The notes under the pieces: generated by a model
The model's database searches: none
Seen by the model: the letters and a program-made list of their open reading frames with translations, nothing else
Told to the model about the DNA's origin: nothing
Source: Chrysoporthe austroafricana
Taxonomy: Eukaryota > Ascomycota > Sordariomycetes > Diaporthales > Cryphonectriaceae
Assembly (NCBI GenBank): GCA_001051155.2
Contig: JYIP02000001.1
Location: 1,736,001 to 1,800,000, forward strand
Direction: 5' to 3'
Length of the DNA: 64,000 bases
Part shown: piece after piece, positions 23,101 to 34,919 of the stretch
Position numbering within the stretch: position 1 is the first letter of the stretch
How the letters are laid out: every line of letters begins with the position of its first letter
Position numbers and translations under genes: made by a program

Positions 23101-26100
23101 CGAGCACAGACAGGCCCGCCCGAATCATCAGACGAAGCCCACCACCATGACGGTACCGATCGAGACCATCACCTCGCGCTCACGACTCGTTCAGCACCGC
23201 GGCGGCATGGTTCCGTATCTTCTTCACAAACCGGTGTGGCCGTACCCTGTCCTGTCGCAGCAGGATCACTGATGCAATACGCCTATCAAACCCACATCGC
23301 TTTATCATGTACTCAGGCCATGGAGGGCCTTGGCAATGTGCGGCTAGCAAAGTTTCCCATCCTGTTAGGCCTGTCCTGCGATATTGAGAAGGATCCCAGA
23401 GTGGGCTATCGTCAATGATCCTCGGGGGGACTTTCCAGGTAGCGACGCTTGGCCGAACTCACGGCCCACGTGGGGTGACATTCGGCACTTGTGGTCTGGC
23501 TTTTACGGCTCTTTGTCGGGGGTGGCATCGCCATCGGACCTCATAGCAGCCTGCTTCCGTGCCGCTGGGAATTTCCAAATATGATCCTCCATGATGAGTA
23601 AATCTCCCAACTCGCGGCCTGGTATCCAGGAGGGTAAGCACAGATCTGTGTTGCGCAACGACGTTTGAGCTGCCTCGCCATGACGCCCGCCAGCATCAAC
23701 GCCTTATAAGCAGCACTAGTTCCCGGCGTGAGACGGCGGCGGTCAGCGGAGGGAGCCCGGTCAGCAGCTTCTCGGTGAGTGAGACTTAAGCTTCGACGAG
23801 CCGTCCAATCCCATGCGCTTCCGATCTGTGCGCCAGTGGGCACCCTCTCCTGTGTGTGCAACGGTCCAAGGCTGCCCTGTGGTCAGCGTCGCTATCCACG
23901 ACGCTGACGGGCGACCTCCCTTCCTCACCGCACATGGTGCTTACCTTACTAGCCGTCGCATGGGGGATAAGGCGGCCGACCGGCAGTCCCGCCAGGCCCC
24001 GACGTCGTACAGCATGGTCGGCCTTCCGTGGTTGCTGTACGGTGCATTCCCGAGATGGCCAATAGTCCAAGAGTCGGGCCAGCCATGCCTTCTCTATCGC
24101 GCCTGGCTCCCCTTGTCCCGTCGCTGTCCACAATGCGGATAGCCTTGCGACATCTTGTGCGTCTTTTCACTTTTGCTGTGTTGGGGCCGTTAGGTCGGTC
24201 AGGCAAAGAGGGGCGGAGGAAGAAGTGCGATGCCGCCTCCCGTGCCTTTGATGTTGATGACTCTTTCCCCCTCCTTCTTTGGTCCTATGCCGTCCTGCTC
24301 CTGGCAGCCTGCTGCCAGAGAGGTTGCCTGTCCGGTCCGGTCGAAAGGAAAACACAGCATCCTGCTGTGCCCCCCAGAAAAGGGGAAGGCCCACGTGGCC
24401 AGGACAAACAATGCCGCCCTCTGTGTGCGGGTGATTTCGGGGTCGCAGAAGTCCATCAGGGCGTTGATTCCGGTCGCACAAAGGACGAGAAGCCACGTCT
24501 CGACAGAGCCTTCTGCGCCCCCTGCGCCTGCTTCTGCTGCTACCCTCCTGCCCGTGTAGTCCTGCTGCTATGCGGCAGCCATGGAGAGTCCAGACCCCAA
24601 GCGGGAAGTCGTCCTGGCCGGACCCGGGCTGAGTTGCGCTGCAGCGAGAGGGCCCGGGACGGCCTCAAGCACCCCCTGCAGATGGCTTTTGTGCTTCCCG
24701 AAGGCTGGCGCTCAGCAGCCAGGCAATCTTCTTGTTGCTTGTCTCTGGGACGTCGGCGCAGAGATGTGGGCTTGTGCCCATCATCGACTGTTGGACCGGC
24801 GCTGTCGGCGCATGACGAGCACACACGGCAGTCACCCGCGGACGGTGAGTGGGCGCCCGCTTGGGGCGATCGGAACTTAGATGAGGTGGCTGAGACACCC
24901 TCACCTAGACATGTCTTTCCTTATGGTCAGCTGAGGCTGAGGAGACGGCGGTTAGATATTCGAGGCTGCAGCGGGAGGTGATGACTGGCAGCTGGATATT
25001 TCTCTCGGCATGGCTTGGTGGCTGGCACTGTGATAGGATGAGACTGGTGGGAGCACAAAATACAACTCGACTGCAAAATGCAATGTTCTGCCACATCAGG
25101 CCGCATGGAACGATGTATCGCAAGATGAACATATCAAGGTGAATACGAGGAGCCTGGGAAATTGCTCGAGAAACGGCGATTGTCCCAGCGAAGTATCAGT
25201 ACGGTAGATCAGCCTCCAATTTGTCAGTCTTCAGTGTGGCTTTCGTACTACCGGCGGAAACTTGAAGTGGTTAGGGATTAGATGTTGCTTTTGATTTCTT
25301 GCCATTACCAATATTTGTACCCGATGCTAATAATGATACTGCCGCTGTCTTTGGGATCGAGATCGTCTGACGGAAATGCATGAGTGCCCACCGAGGCAGT
25401 CTTCGAGTGACTCCTTTTGATTTTCAGCCTACCCATCGTCAGCCAAAAGAGCAGGGGTGTATGCTCTGCCTAACCCCCATCGTCTTCGACCGCAGCGATG
25501 ACCTGGCCCAAGAGCCCAAGCACGGGTCCGTCCGTGGGCGACATGCTTGCAAAGCTCGATCACGGCTATCGCTGTCTTTCCCACTTGATGAGCATGCCCT
25601 GAATTGCCGCTACCGCCATGCGCCACGCTGTCCTCGATCACAAAGGCTGCCTCCGACATAACGCCGTGCATGAAGGCGTCCGCCGTTCCCTTGAGTGGTC
25701 TTAGCCCATCTGCAATCGGGAATCTGTTAGCAAAGGCTCTGCCCCTTCAGTCAGCATGCGAGAGACAAGCTGACCGCTCGTAGGGGGAGCGAAGCGACGT
25801 GGCTGGGGCGCATGCTGTTGATACTCGGTGCTATAACGGAGAGTCTGAGATGATGCTAGGGAGGATAGCTCCAAGACGATTTGATGCCCAACCCGAAGGC
25901 AGTCCCAGATGATTGGATACCGTTATGTCTGTTGTGCAGCCCTGCTTGGCGGATAGCATGATGGGATAGGTTGGAATGCAACAAGTCCAAATCGTCGAGA
26001 TGAAAGCCCAGATGAATGTAGTCGTTCATTCTCGAAGGAAGGAGAGAGGTTCACAGAGTGCGCCTGTGAGATGTTCACCAGGAGAGGCTGCAGTCACAGT

Positions 26101-26325
26101 CAAGGCGGCTTTGAGGTCCCAATAAAGTGCAGGAAAGACAAATCATGCTGTGCTTGCGTAGTCTATCATGTCTAATCATTCCAGCCGCCTGCCCACGCTG
26201 GCGGATTCCGATGACCATAGATACCCCGATATCACTGCCTCGAATCGTCAATATTATGGTCTAATGGGGTGATGGACGCCCTTACCCAAAACTTTGAAGG
26301 CCAGGAAAATTTATGCTTTCATATT

Positions 26326-28711
26326 TCATCTGTGGGCAGTGCCAGTCCTACCGTTTTCACGACATCCGCCGCGGCGAAACTTGCCCAGCAGATTCTCGAA
26401 ACCAGGGATGTGGTCCAGTCCCTCGAAGCCCTTGCCACCACACTCCCTCTCTCCGACCTCGATCACAGCGCCGACGAGATTCTTGTTGATCTCCTCCGGC
26501 ACAACGCTGTCGAACTTGTAGCTGGGGTGTCCCGCCACAAACTCCCGGATCCACTTCGCCGCGGTCCAGAGCTCACCACTCGCGCGCTTCCGGATGAGGT
26601 CCAAGTACGTTGCCAGCTCGCACCGGGTCACAACGTCCATGTTCACGCTGTCCATGTAGCTCTCGACGAGCGGTATGAGGCCGGGGAAGCCCTCATCACC
26701 AATATCGTCGGTACCGTTGGTAGCTGCTGTCCCGTTAATGATCTCGTTGATGGTCATGAGCCGGTACTCGTCCTCTACTGGGCCCAGTGGCGTAGGCGGT
26801 CTGCTGATACCACCAGCATTAATGTGGTTCGGCGTGGATGTGCCACTGGCGCGCGGTGTCCGGAACGTAAAAGGCGTTTTGCGGAAGTAGAACTTCTCAT
26901 TCAGAACAGCGTCTTTGCGGTGCGCGGTCTCCATGTTCTCATCCACCTTGACGATAGGGATGTAAAAGTTCAGATCGAACGACAGAATAGCCCGTGTGAC
27001 TAGGACAATGAAGACTGCGAACGCCGCATTTTCAAAGTCTGTGACCTGGATCTCCATAGGCCGAAACTCAACGCGCCACCCAATGTCGCTGCCAGCAGGT
27101 GGTGGCTTGAAGCGCATGTGCTGCCAATTGGTCGACTGGATGTTTTCGAAGTGGTCCGTCTTGGTCATGTCCAAGTGCTCGAGGTCTTCCTCAAAGACGA
27201 CGATGGGGTCACGGATGAAAAGGTGAGCAAAATGCGTGGCGAGTCGGTCGTCCATCCCACCCTCGATGAGCTTAGCCTTTATTGATTCATCTATCACCAG
27301 GTTGGGGTCGAAGTATTCAGGTCGGAGGCGGTAGTCCGTGGAGATGTATGTCGAGTTCGAGGCATAGCGGGATTTGGGGATGCGCCAGCGATCATTTTGA
27401 AGGGGCTTCTCGGGTCAGCTCATCACTAATAGTTGCACAGCAGAATACAGGATTCCTTACCTTCTCTCCCAGCTCTTCAAGAGTTCGGTCATCCACAGAG
27501 GCGCTGATCTGATTCCATCGCACATCTGTGTCCGCCAGGAAGCCCTTGTAGATAGGTGTCGCCGCTGTCAATGCCAGGAGGATCGGCCCAAGAGGACTGA
27601 GCTGATCGTACATCTTCCTGCCCTCTGTGATGTTCTTGGCCTGGAATGTGATCTGCAGACAGCAGCTCCCCATGCCGAAAGCCATTGCGTCCATGTGAAT
27701 AAAGTTGTCCGGAGCAGCGCCGTTCCTCACGTCGTCGTCCTCGGGCCAGTTGTGAAGATCGTAATTGACCGTCGGGTCCTTCCACGGCCAAGGCGTGTTC
27801 TTATCCTTAAAGACTGGCACATTTACCTGAACCTTCCTGCCCCGCCGCCAGCGAATGTTTGCAGCCAGTGTGGGAAACCGGATGTGAGGGTTCGCGATCT
27901 CATCAGGCACAAACTGCGAGCGCAGCTTGCACCCTGACACTGGATAGTACGGGTCGGTGAAGACCCCGGGGCGACCGATCATGGGAAACGTTGTCAGGGT
28001 AATGGGGTATTCGTCCGAGCGCATGTGGTCTTTGGCGATGACCCGCCTCAAGATCATATTCGGCTCGACGTTGAGGAGTTCCCTAAACTCAATACCCCAC
28101 GGCTTGCCTGGCGTCGCCTCCAGCATGAATCTACCAAATTCAGGATGGAATACTGGGAGGGGCTCGTTCGAACTGGGCGGATTGTCAGCCGGATCGAAGA
28201 GACGGCGTTGTTAGATCTTATTCTTACTTCATTCCAGGAACATCTTGTAGAGCTGGGACGCAACCGCCCTTAGCGGTGAGACTTTTGTCCGAGGCCAGGG
28301 CTTCAAGGATGTCTGCCTGCCTCAGGGACAGCAGAACTTCCCTTTTTTCCTTCGAGTGAACTACTACGAGGTATTCGACCTGAGTACGATATCAGCAACG
28401 GTGCCACCAGACTCCCCGGGAATGACATTAGGGAGTCAAACCTCGTCACCCCACAGCATGGCATCTGCCTCTTTGCCCTTGTTTTTTTTCCATATCTCCA
28501 GTAGTTGCTAAGCATCCCGTCAGCTCGAATCCGAATGGCATGCTCGTTGTGTGACCTTGCCTACCTTGATGCCCCATTCGCGGACCTGGTCGGCTTTTTT
28601 CTTAGCGCATGGCCAGTCTAGTGCCGTCCCGAGAGCCCTTCACACACGAACGTGAGCACTTGAACTCCCCAAACCAAACATAGTACGGCCCAAGACATAC
28701 AAAAGACCCAT
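26326..28711 (-). CDS. glutamate-cysteine ligase catalytic subunit
   Basis: Catalyses the first and rate-limiting step of glutathione synthesis, ATP-dependent ligation of glutamate and cysteine, in the cytosol. Six exons join cleanly in phase: 28711-28701 (11 nt), 28637-28565, 28507-28442, 28379-28228, 28172-27461 and 27408-26326, giving 698 aa, normal for fungal Gcs1. The reconstructed N-terminus (MGLLALGTALDWP), the metal-site region LWGDEVEYLVV, RFMLEATPG, the substrate region MAFGMGSCCLQITFQA with its Cys pair, and NWQHMRFKPPP are all characteristic. The start is only visible after splicing: the 11-nt first exon ends TT|GTATGT and the acceptor supplies the G of the Leu codon. A Ser/Pro-rich insert (ASGTSTPNH, then SRPPTPLGP) lies before EDEYRLMTINEIINGT. 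The last residues after FRRGGC are variable in the family. Confidence 0.96.
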
Positions 28712-29951
28712 CGTGGATGGTTATCAGGCTCTGGTTGTCGTCGACGAAGCCTCCTCAGCGCCTGGAACTCTGAAGTCCTGGATACCGACGATATCCGAGT
28801 TTAAACCGAGCCTCCACCTCACAGCATGATCACAGACCCTGCATGAAAGATTGTGCCGACTGCGGAGAAGAGCAGGATCTGACGCTTCCAAATCAGAATA
28901 AAATCATATCGACGACATGACCCCATAGAGGCCAGAGAGGGAGCAGACCAACTATATATACGAAAGCACCAGTGATGTACTTTGAGATCAGGCACGGCGT
29001 TTTTGGCAGTCAGATGCCGGCGCGGCACGTTCCCCCACGGTTGGTATCAGGGCTCGTCGAATCAAGAAGCGCGCTATTGCCAGGGTCAGAAGGATGGCAG
29101 ACGATCGCGCAATATCTCTCGACAGTGACTGGACGGTCCTGGCGCAGACAAGGTGGACGTTCGAGGGACGGGTATGATATCAGAGGGTGGTATGAGAAAA
29201 TGTTTTGACTTGTCACCGGGAGCTAAAAAGATACGGGGTGGTACGTTAGTAGAGGGAGAAAAGCTTCCCGGGGTCGGCCTCGACGAGCACTTAAAAGTTC
29301 AGCCGCCAAATGCTTGCTCCATTAGTGGGACCCTGGTCGGCGGAGAATTCTCACGGCTTCTGCTTAGAAATCGACGCCCTGTAGCGGGAGACCCGGCTGC
29401 ACCACGACTCCTCTCCTGGGAGGTCAGAAGACGATATGACCTCGTGAAGCCCTTTCTTGCATTCGCCTGCTACTTTGGGTCCTCCCAACACAAACTCAGC
29501 CGCCGTATGCGCTTGCAGCACAACAGTAGAGCAGCCGGCACCTAACCTCATCCACTCCATTTCAAGGGCTATCGATCGCTTTGAGACATAGTGAGCGAGG
29601 TGAGACTTATTCATCATCAATAATTACTCGGTGTTGTCACTCTAGTGAGCATGGCCATTGCTTTGGCCATCCCTTGTCCCAGTGCGGGCATCTGTTCTAC
29701 TGCTCTTGATGCCCGCAGTTTTCATCATCATATCATCATCATCATCATCATCGAGTCCATATCGGCAACTGGTCGGTGTAGCGTTGTGAATTGTCAAATC
29801 CGGCCCGAGAAATGTTCGGGGTGATTCAACTGTCAAGGAACCTTAACGCCTCACAATGCGCTCAACTATCGTCAAATTCATAACCGCAGACGCCGTGAAG
29901 CCTTGTCCACAAGATCCCAGTCTGACGCACCACCATGTAGCGGCCGTCTTC
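28712..29951. other. intergenic: glutamate-cysteine ligase promoter
   Basis: About 1.2 kb between two minus-strand genes. It holds the ligase promoter next to 28711 and the 3' UTR of the J-domain gene. No open frame resembles a protein. An (ATC)n microsatellite lies at 29721-29753. Confidence 0.6.
29721..29753. repeat. (ATC)n microsatellite
   Basis: Trinucleotide array TCATCATCA-TATCATC..., non-coding. Confidence 0.95.
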
Positions 29952-31489
29952 TCAGATAACCACCCCCTCGCGAGAGCCCCAGCAGTCCGCCTCAACGTGA
30001 CCCATCTTCGCGCACTTGCCACACTCCTTGAACTCGGATATCTTCGCAGCGATCTGCGGATTTAGCGCGACTGAAGATATGGCCATAGCTTTGCAGAGGG
30101 CCTCGTGGTCCTGGAACTCGACCCACGCACAACCCTTCGCCTTCTGCACTCTGATTGAGATGACCACGCCGAATTTCTCCATGGCCGGGCGGAGGAGTTG
30201 CTCTGTGAAACCCTGGCGTGACTTGACGGCACGAACGAAAGCTTTAGTTGCTGCCTTGTTGGTGCATTGCTGGTGGGTGAGGGGCTCGTGGTCGCTGACA
30301 CTGATGTGCTCTGGTTTCTTAGTAGCACACGCATCAGCGTCGTCGGCCTCAGAAAACCAGAAGACATTGCCAGCCACACTAGAGTCGGAAATGTTTGGCT
30401 CTTGGTGTTTCCATCAGCATCAAGGTCTGCAACCGAAGGCTGAGTGGGTAGGTCGAAGGGAGACTCTGCTTTGGTCTTCTGAGGTGTATCGACAGCCGAA
30501 TTAGTCGTCTTGGCTGACTTCTTCTTGTTTCGCTTCTTGTTGGCCGTTCCCTGGTTGCGAGTCTGCTCTGTGGAAGTGGCATGGTGCTCAGCAGCGCCAG
30601 CAGTGTCTGTGTCCTCTTCAAAGTCTGAAGACACCTGAGTGGGAGGAGAGGGAGCTTGCTTGTCTCTCTGTGCAAGCCTTTGACGTCGTGTTGAGAAATT
30701 GGTAACACACAGCTGACATAGGTAGACAGAGCAGTGGGGGCATTCAAAGGCCACCATGCCCCGCTTGGCCGAACAAGCTGCGCATTTGAACTTCTTGTGC
30801 TGCTCGATCTTGGTGCAGAAGTTAGAGTGCAGACAGGTCTTCAGGCGCTCGTCCTCGGTGACAGCACTGGCGTCTTTCCAGTGCTGTTCCTGCAGCCTCA
30901 GCTCTTCCTCTCGACGTTGCTGTTTCACTGCAGAGGCCTCGTCCTGAGCAGCCTTCTTGGCAGCAAGCTTAGCCTCCCGCAGAGACCTCTCTTTCTCTTC
31001 ACGCGCCAGACGCGACGCCCGGGCAGCTTGCAGGTGAGCTTGGCGCACTGCCTCTTGCTCGGCCGCCCGCCTCTCCCGCTGGTTCATCTCCCTCTCCCAC
31101 TCCTCAAAGCTTGGACCTTCATAACCGCCACCCCCGGAAAAGTTAGCGGATGGGTGGTCCCGGCTGGGTGCGAAGAACTCCTCGAAGTCGTTCTCGGAAT
31201 CATCATAATCAACACCATCATCGTCCCAGAGGTCCTCCTCTTGGGAAAACGGAGACGAGGTGGTGGGAGGAGAATTGTCGTATCGATTCCGTTGAACGGG
31301 GTCGGAGAGGACCTCGTAGGCTCGCTGCAGGCGTTGGAAGATGATGGTGGCCTGCTCCTCATTACCATGGTTTCGATCTGGGTGGTGAACCCGTGCAAGG
31401 CGTCGATACGCAGAGGTGATCTGCTCCAGGGATGCTGTGCGCTCGATCTCGAGCTCCTGGTAACAGTCGAAGGTGGACAGGGCAGACAT
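29952..31489 (-). CDS. J-domain protein with RRM and CCHC zinc knuckle, frame break
   Basis: The N-terminus is a J domain (residues 1-70: CYQELEIERTASLEQITSAYR, HHPDRN with the catalytic HPD, then RAYEVLSDP), which should stimulate an Hsp70. A long charged coiled coil rich in Glu/Arg/Ala follows, then a Cys-rich segment (CLHSNFC, CAACSAKRG, CPHCSVYLCQLC) that looks zinc-binding. The C-terminal 140 residues lie in another frame (from about 30400 down to 29952) and contain an RRM-like fold (AFVRAVKSRQGF, GVVISIRVQKAKGCAWVEF) and a CCHC knuckle (CGKCAKMGHVEADC). Both halves look functional and belong together, about 510 aa. I cannot find a donor/acceptor pair that joins the frames between 30480 and 30380; a single missing base near 30400 would. 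So this is a sequencing error, a real frameshift or a non-canonical intron. The open frame running on from the first half to 30062 is out of frame and should not be believed. Confidence 0.8.
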
Positions 31490-34400
31490 CTTAAGGGAAT
31501 GGAATCTCTTGTGAAAATGTGGGAGAGAAGAGAAGGTTTAATGGGTGTGATGAGAGGACGATGCCAATAAAGTGTGATACAGATGATGTTGCTCTGAAGA
31601 CTGCCGTGGTTTTATTGGGATTTTATTGGGATTGATAGAAGGTGAGTAGGAAAGATAGCCGTGCTAAACAAACTGAATCGATGTGCCAAATCGAAACCAG
31701 GGAAGGGCAAACACTGTTTATTTGATTTCAGCATTGCACCCTTGTCTGCCTACTGCATTCTATTGACAACAGCTAACAAACTGCATCTGGCCCCAGTTGC
31801 TAGGAGCTTCTATGCGTTCGAAACCCTCAAGACATCAACTTTCAACTATGGAACTTTTGGGCGGTGCCGGTTCGGCCAGTGTAAGTGGGTCTGGGGTAGC
31901 TGCAGGTACAGACAGGGATCATGGAGCTCTGGGTACGCAGATGAAAGCATGCAGTAGTCCATACCCGAGAGCATTTGCATGAGCAAGACGGAAAGAAAAG
32001 CATCTTACTGAAATGCACAGATATTCTGAACACAATACTAAACAGTTCATATGTCTATTTAGAAGGTGTCTGCAGCACAATTATATTCAATAGAATATAA
32101 ATGTAGTTTATCTCCTAATGGTAATGGTAATTAGATGTATTGAGCGAGCTATGCTATCTGTCCCATCTCATATACAACGCTGATTCTACTAAAGCAAGCA
32201 CTGCAAGAAGAACCCTTGATTAAACAAAAAAGTGCTTGCCCAGGCTACGGATGTACTAAAATTTGAAGACCTTGGTGTCATCCTTGTAGGTCAGTATCAT
32301 GAACCTAGCTGGCCTTAGAAGAACGAATCGACTACACCGGTAACCAAGGCCTTCTGAGGAAGCGGCCTCAGATCCACACACCTTGATGTAGGCCTGCCAT
32401 GATGGGACAGCCAGAGCCTTTCACTCTGGCATATGGGCACGGGCCAGGATATGGCCCGTGCGCCAGGGCAAAGCCATTTCCACGCTCTGGCTATTGCCCA
32501 TGGCTTTCTTTCCCTCTTCCCTTCTAGACAGACACAACAGCAGACAGCAAATCGAACCCAGTTATCACGTACGTGGTTAAGCCCAGCCAACAATAGTAGA
32601 GCTTCTATGGTTGGGGAGCTTAGTTGAAGGTCCGGATAACCGGCCGCCACCCTTTGGACATCTGACAGACAATGAGCCGTCAGCCACACATAGCGGCCAT
32701 CCTGGGCTAGCGGCTGCGTGGTCCTGAGGCTCAGAGCCTATAGCGCTCACCCAAGTACGTATGCCATAACCGAGCTCTCAGTATCAAGTAGCACAACGTT
32801 CAAGGCAGGGATAGCTTTGCTGCTAACCTAGAGGATACAGAGCAGGTCGGACAGGCCAAGGAAGCGGTCGCTTGGCGCCATGTCGTACTCTTGTTCGGCA
32901 GTCAAGGACCCATTGGCTGTGGGCCCATCAGCAGTCAGCACGGGTAGATCCTGGGTAACATTATTAGGAGGTGGGAGGCAGTTCACAAGCGCCCTTGATC
33001 GCTCGTAGGAGGTAGCCAGGAATGACTGGCATTCGTCTGTCGGAATTTGCCCGGTGCCTTCACCGACGATGAGCCACAAGAGAAACCGGAGCCACGAGAG
33101 GCAACTTTGGCTGAGGCTGAGCAGATATGTGGGCCACTGAGACACGGGATCTTTGGCTAGCATTGGCCTGTTGCCATCCGGTCGGGCCGTGCTGCTTGGA
33201 CTCAACTTACCCAGTACTGAGTACTATGTACGCTTGGGCCACATCATCATGTGTGTGGTGCATTGGGCGTGTTTCTATTTTGGGCTGACGTTTTGCCTTC
33301 CACGTACACCAGCACAGCACCGGAAAGCCTGCTGTGTGCCCTGATGTGGTTGGGGGTCAACCGGACCCCCGCCTCTTTCTGCAGTATCGTCGTTTGATGC
33401 TAGGCGGTCACTTCTGCAATCGTTCCCAACTCTCAGGCTGTTCTATTCCTCTTTCATAATTCAAAATGGTAGCGATATATGCGCCGCTCAACGTGTGGCA
33501 CTGGTACAGACAGCATTTTGAGGCATCCGACTCGTTTGAATAGTGGGTCTGCCTAATGCGCCACATCCCGCCCCCCCGACTCGGCTGAGGACCCGATATT
33601 TATCTTTTGTCTTCAAGGTTGTACCGAGGCCCACATGAAGGCCTCTGCGGTGTAAACAAATAGCAGGATTTGATTGTCATCATCGCGGACGTGTCTTGCT
33701 TGCGGGGCACGAGGGCGGTCGAGGGGCCAATAAGACCTGTGCTTGCAGATGCACATCGGTCAGGCGAACAAGGCGGCATGGCCAGGTAAGGCTGTCACTA
33801 AGCGCATATTCGATCATAATTCTATATCAAGAGCCTTGGACTATATGCGATGCTGTGCATAACAGGCGTGAAGCAAGAATAAAGTCGTTTATGTCGTCAA
33901 TCGAGAAGTGGGAATGGAGAAGGCGTGTGACAAACCCCTGGTCAGCCTACTATAGTAATTACAGTGGGTTTGCAGGGACCATCACTGCAGCAGGCCAATC
34001 ACAGCTCGCTGTCGGGGCTTTTAGGGGGCCGACGTCACTGCGGGTTGATCTCCAGGCGTGGTGCAGCAGGGTGCAGGTGGCTCTGGGATGCAGAAGTTGC
34101 TGCGCCCCCCCTGAGCATCTGAAACGGCAATCCTTCACCCAGCACATATCTTTCAGCCCCCTTCATCCCGCGATACCCCAGCCTTTCCCGCCCGCAGACC
34201 TGTGAGACCTTGTCGCCGAGTCATCTGCCTGAAACCTCTGGTCCTCCTTGCTCGTCTTCGCATCCATTCGGCCAGAAATTGTTCAGGTCAGGCACGGATA
34301 CATCGCTCTGGTCAATCACAGCCAGTCAGCACCGACCAAGCTGTGAACCTCGCGCCCGATCCTCCCCACACCTCCAAGGCAGGCTCACTTCGCATAGCTG

Positions 34401-34919
34401 TCCTACCGTGGTTCGTCCTCCCGGCCACCACTGCCCAGCAGCGTGATCGAGTGAGCGAGCGAGCGACAGCTGCCTAGGCGGGGTTGCACGAGGAACAGAG
34501 CCTGAGCACTGCGCAGGTCCCGAGGAAAAGGGGCCCAAACTGTCGAGCCTGCCGCAGCATCCTTCGAAACCGCCCGGCGCCGTGGGGAGCAAGCATCTCG
34601 CGGCCTTCTTTCTTTGGAGATCCTGAGACCTCCCACTCCACCTTCGCTATCCTCCGCCCCATCGAGACTCGGCACTCATGCTTTGAGCGCACAGCCGTCC
34701 AATATCACCTGGAATCCATTGATCATTCCGCACAGGGGCAGTGTGGCTCACTACTACCTCCGGCGCAGCCAACCACAGCCTACCTACGCGCACCCGCTCC
34801 GCCCCGAGAACCTGTGAATTGGTTCACTTCCGTCCAGGTTTCGTCCCCCTGCCGCTCCGCACCGCGCAATCGCAATCCAAACCGCTCCCTTACTGAGGAA
34901 GAAGGAACATACCGCAACC
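31490..34919. other. divergent promoter region, J-domain gene / chitin synthase
   Basis: 3.4 kb between divergent genes with no supportable open frame. The AT-richer part (about 31560-32300) lies next to the J-domain gene. The last 800 bases before the chitin synthase start are C/T-rich, as is usual for strongly expressed fungal promoters and leaders. Confidence 0.55.

Larger units (their letters stand above)
17456..26325. other. second large gene-free stretch
   Basis: About 8.9 kb without a supportable gene. Open frames up to 362 codons exist (18936-20024, 24028-24981) but they are GC-driven, lack domains and have equally open shadows on other frames. The first kilobase probably holds the promoter and leader of the minus-strand 1408-aa gene, and the last few hundred bases the 3' UTR of glutamate-cysteine ligase. 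Simple repeats are listed separately. Confidence 0.5.

Noticed and set aside
24028..24981. 317-codon frame in the second spacer
   Set aside because: Composition-driven, with no conserved pattern and equally long shadows.
25429..25671. Short minus-strand frame with somewhat protein-like composition (EAAFVIEDSVAHG)
   Set aside because: 80 codons, no recognisable family, and no convincing exon on either side; could be a gene relic but cannot be supported.
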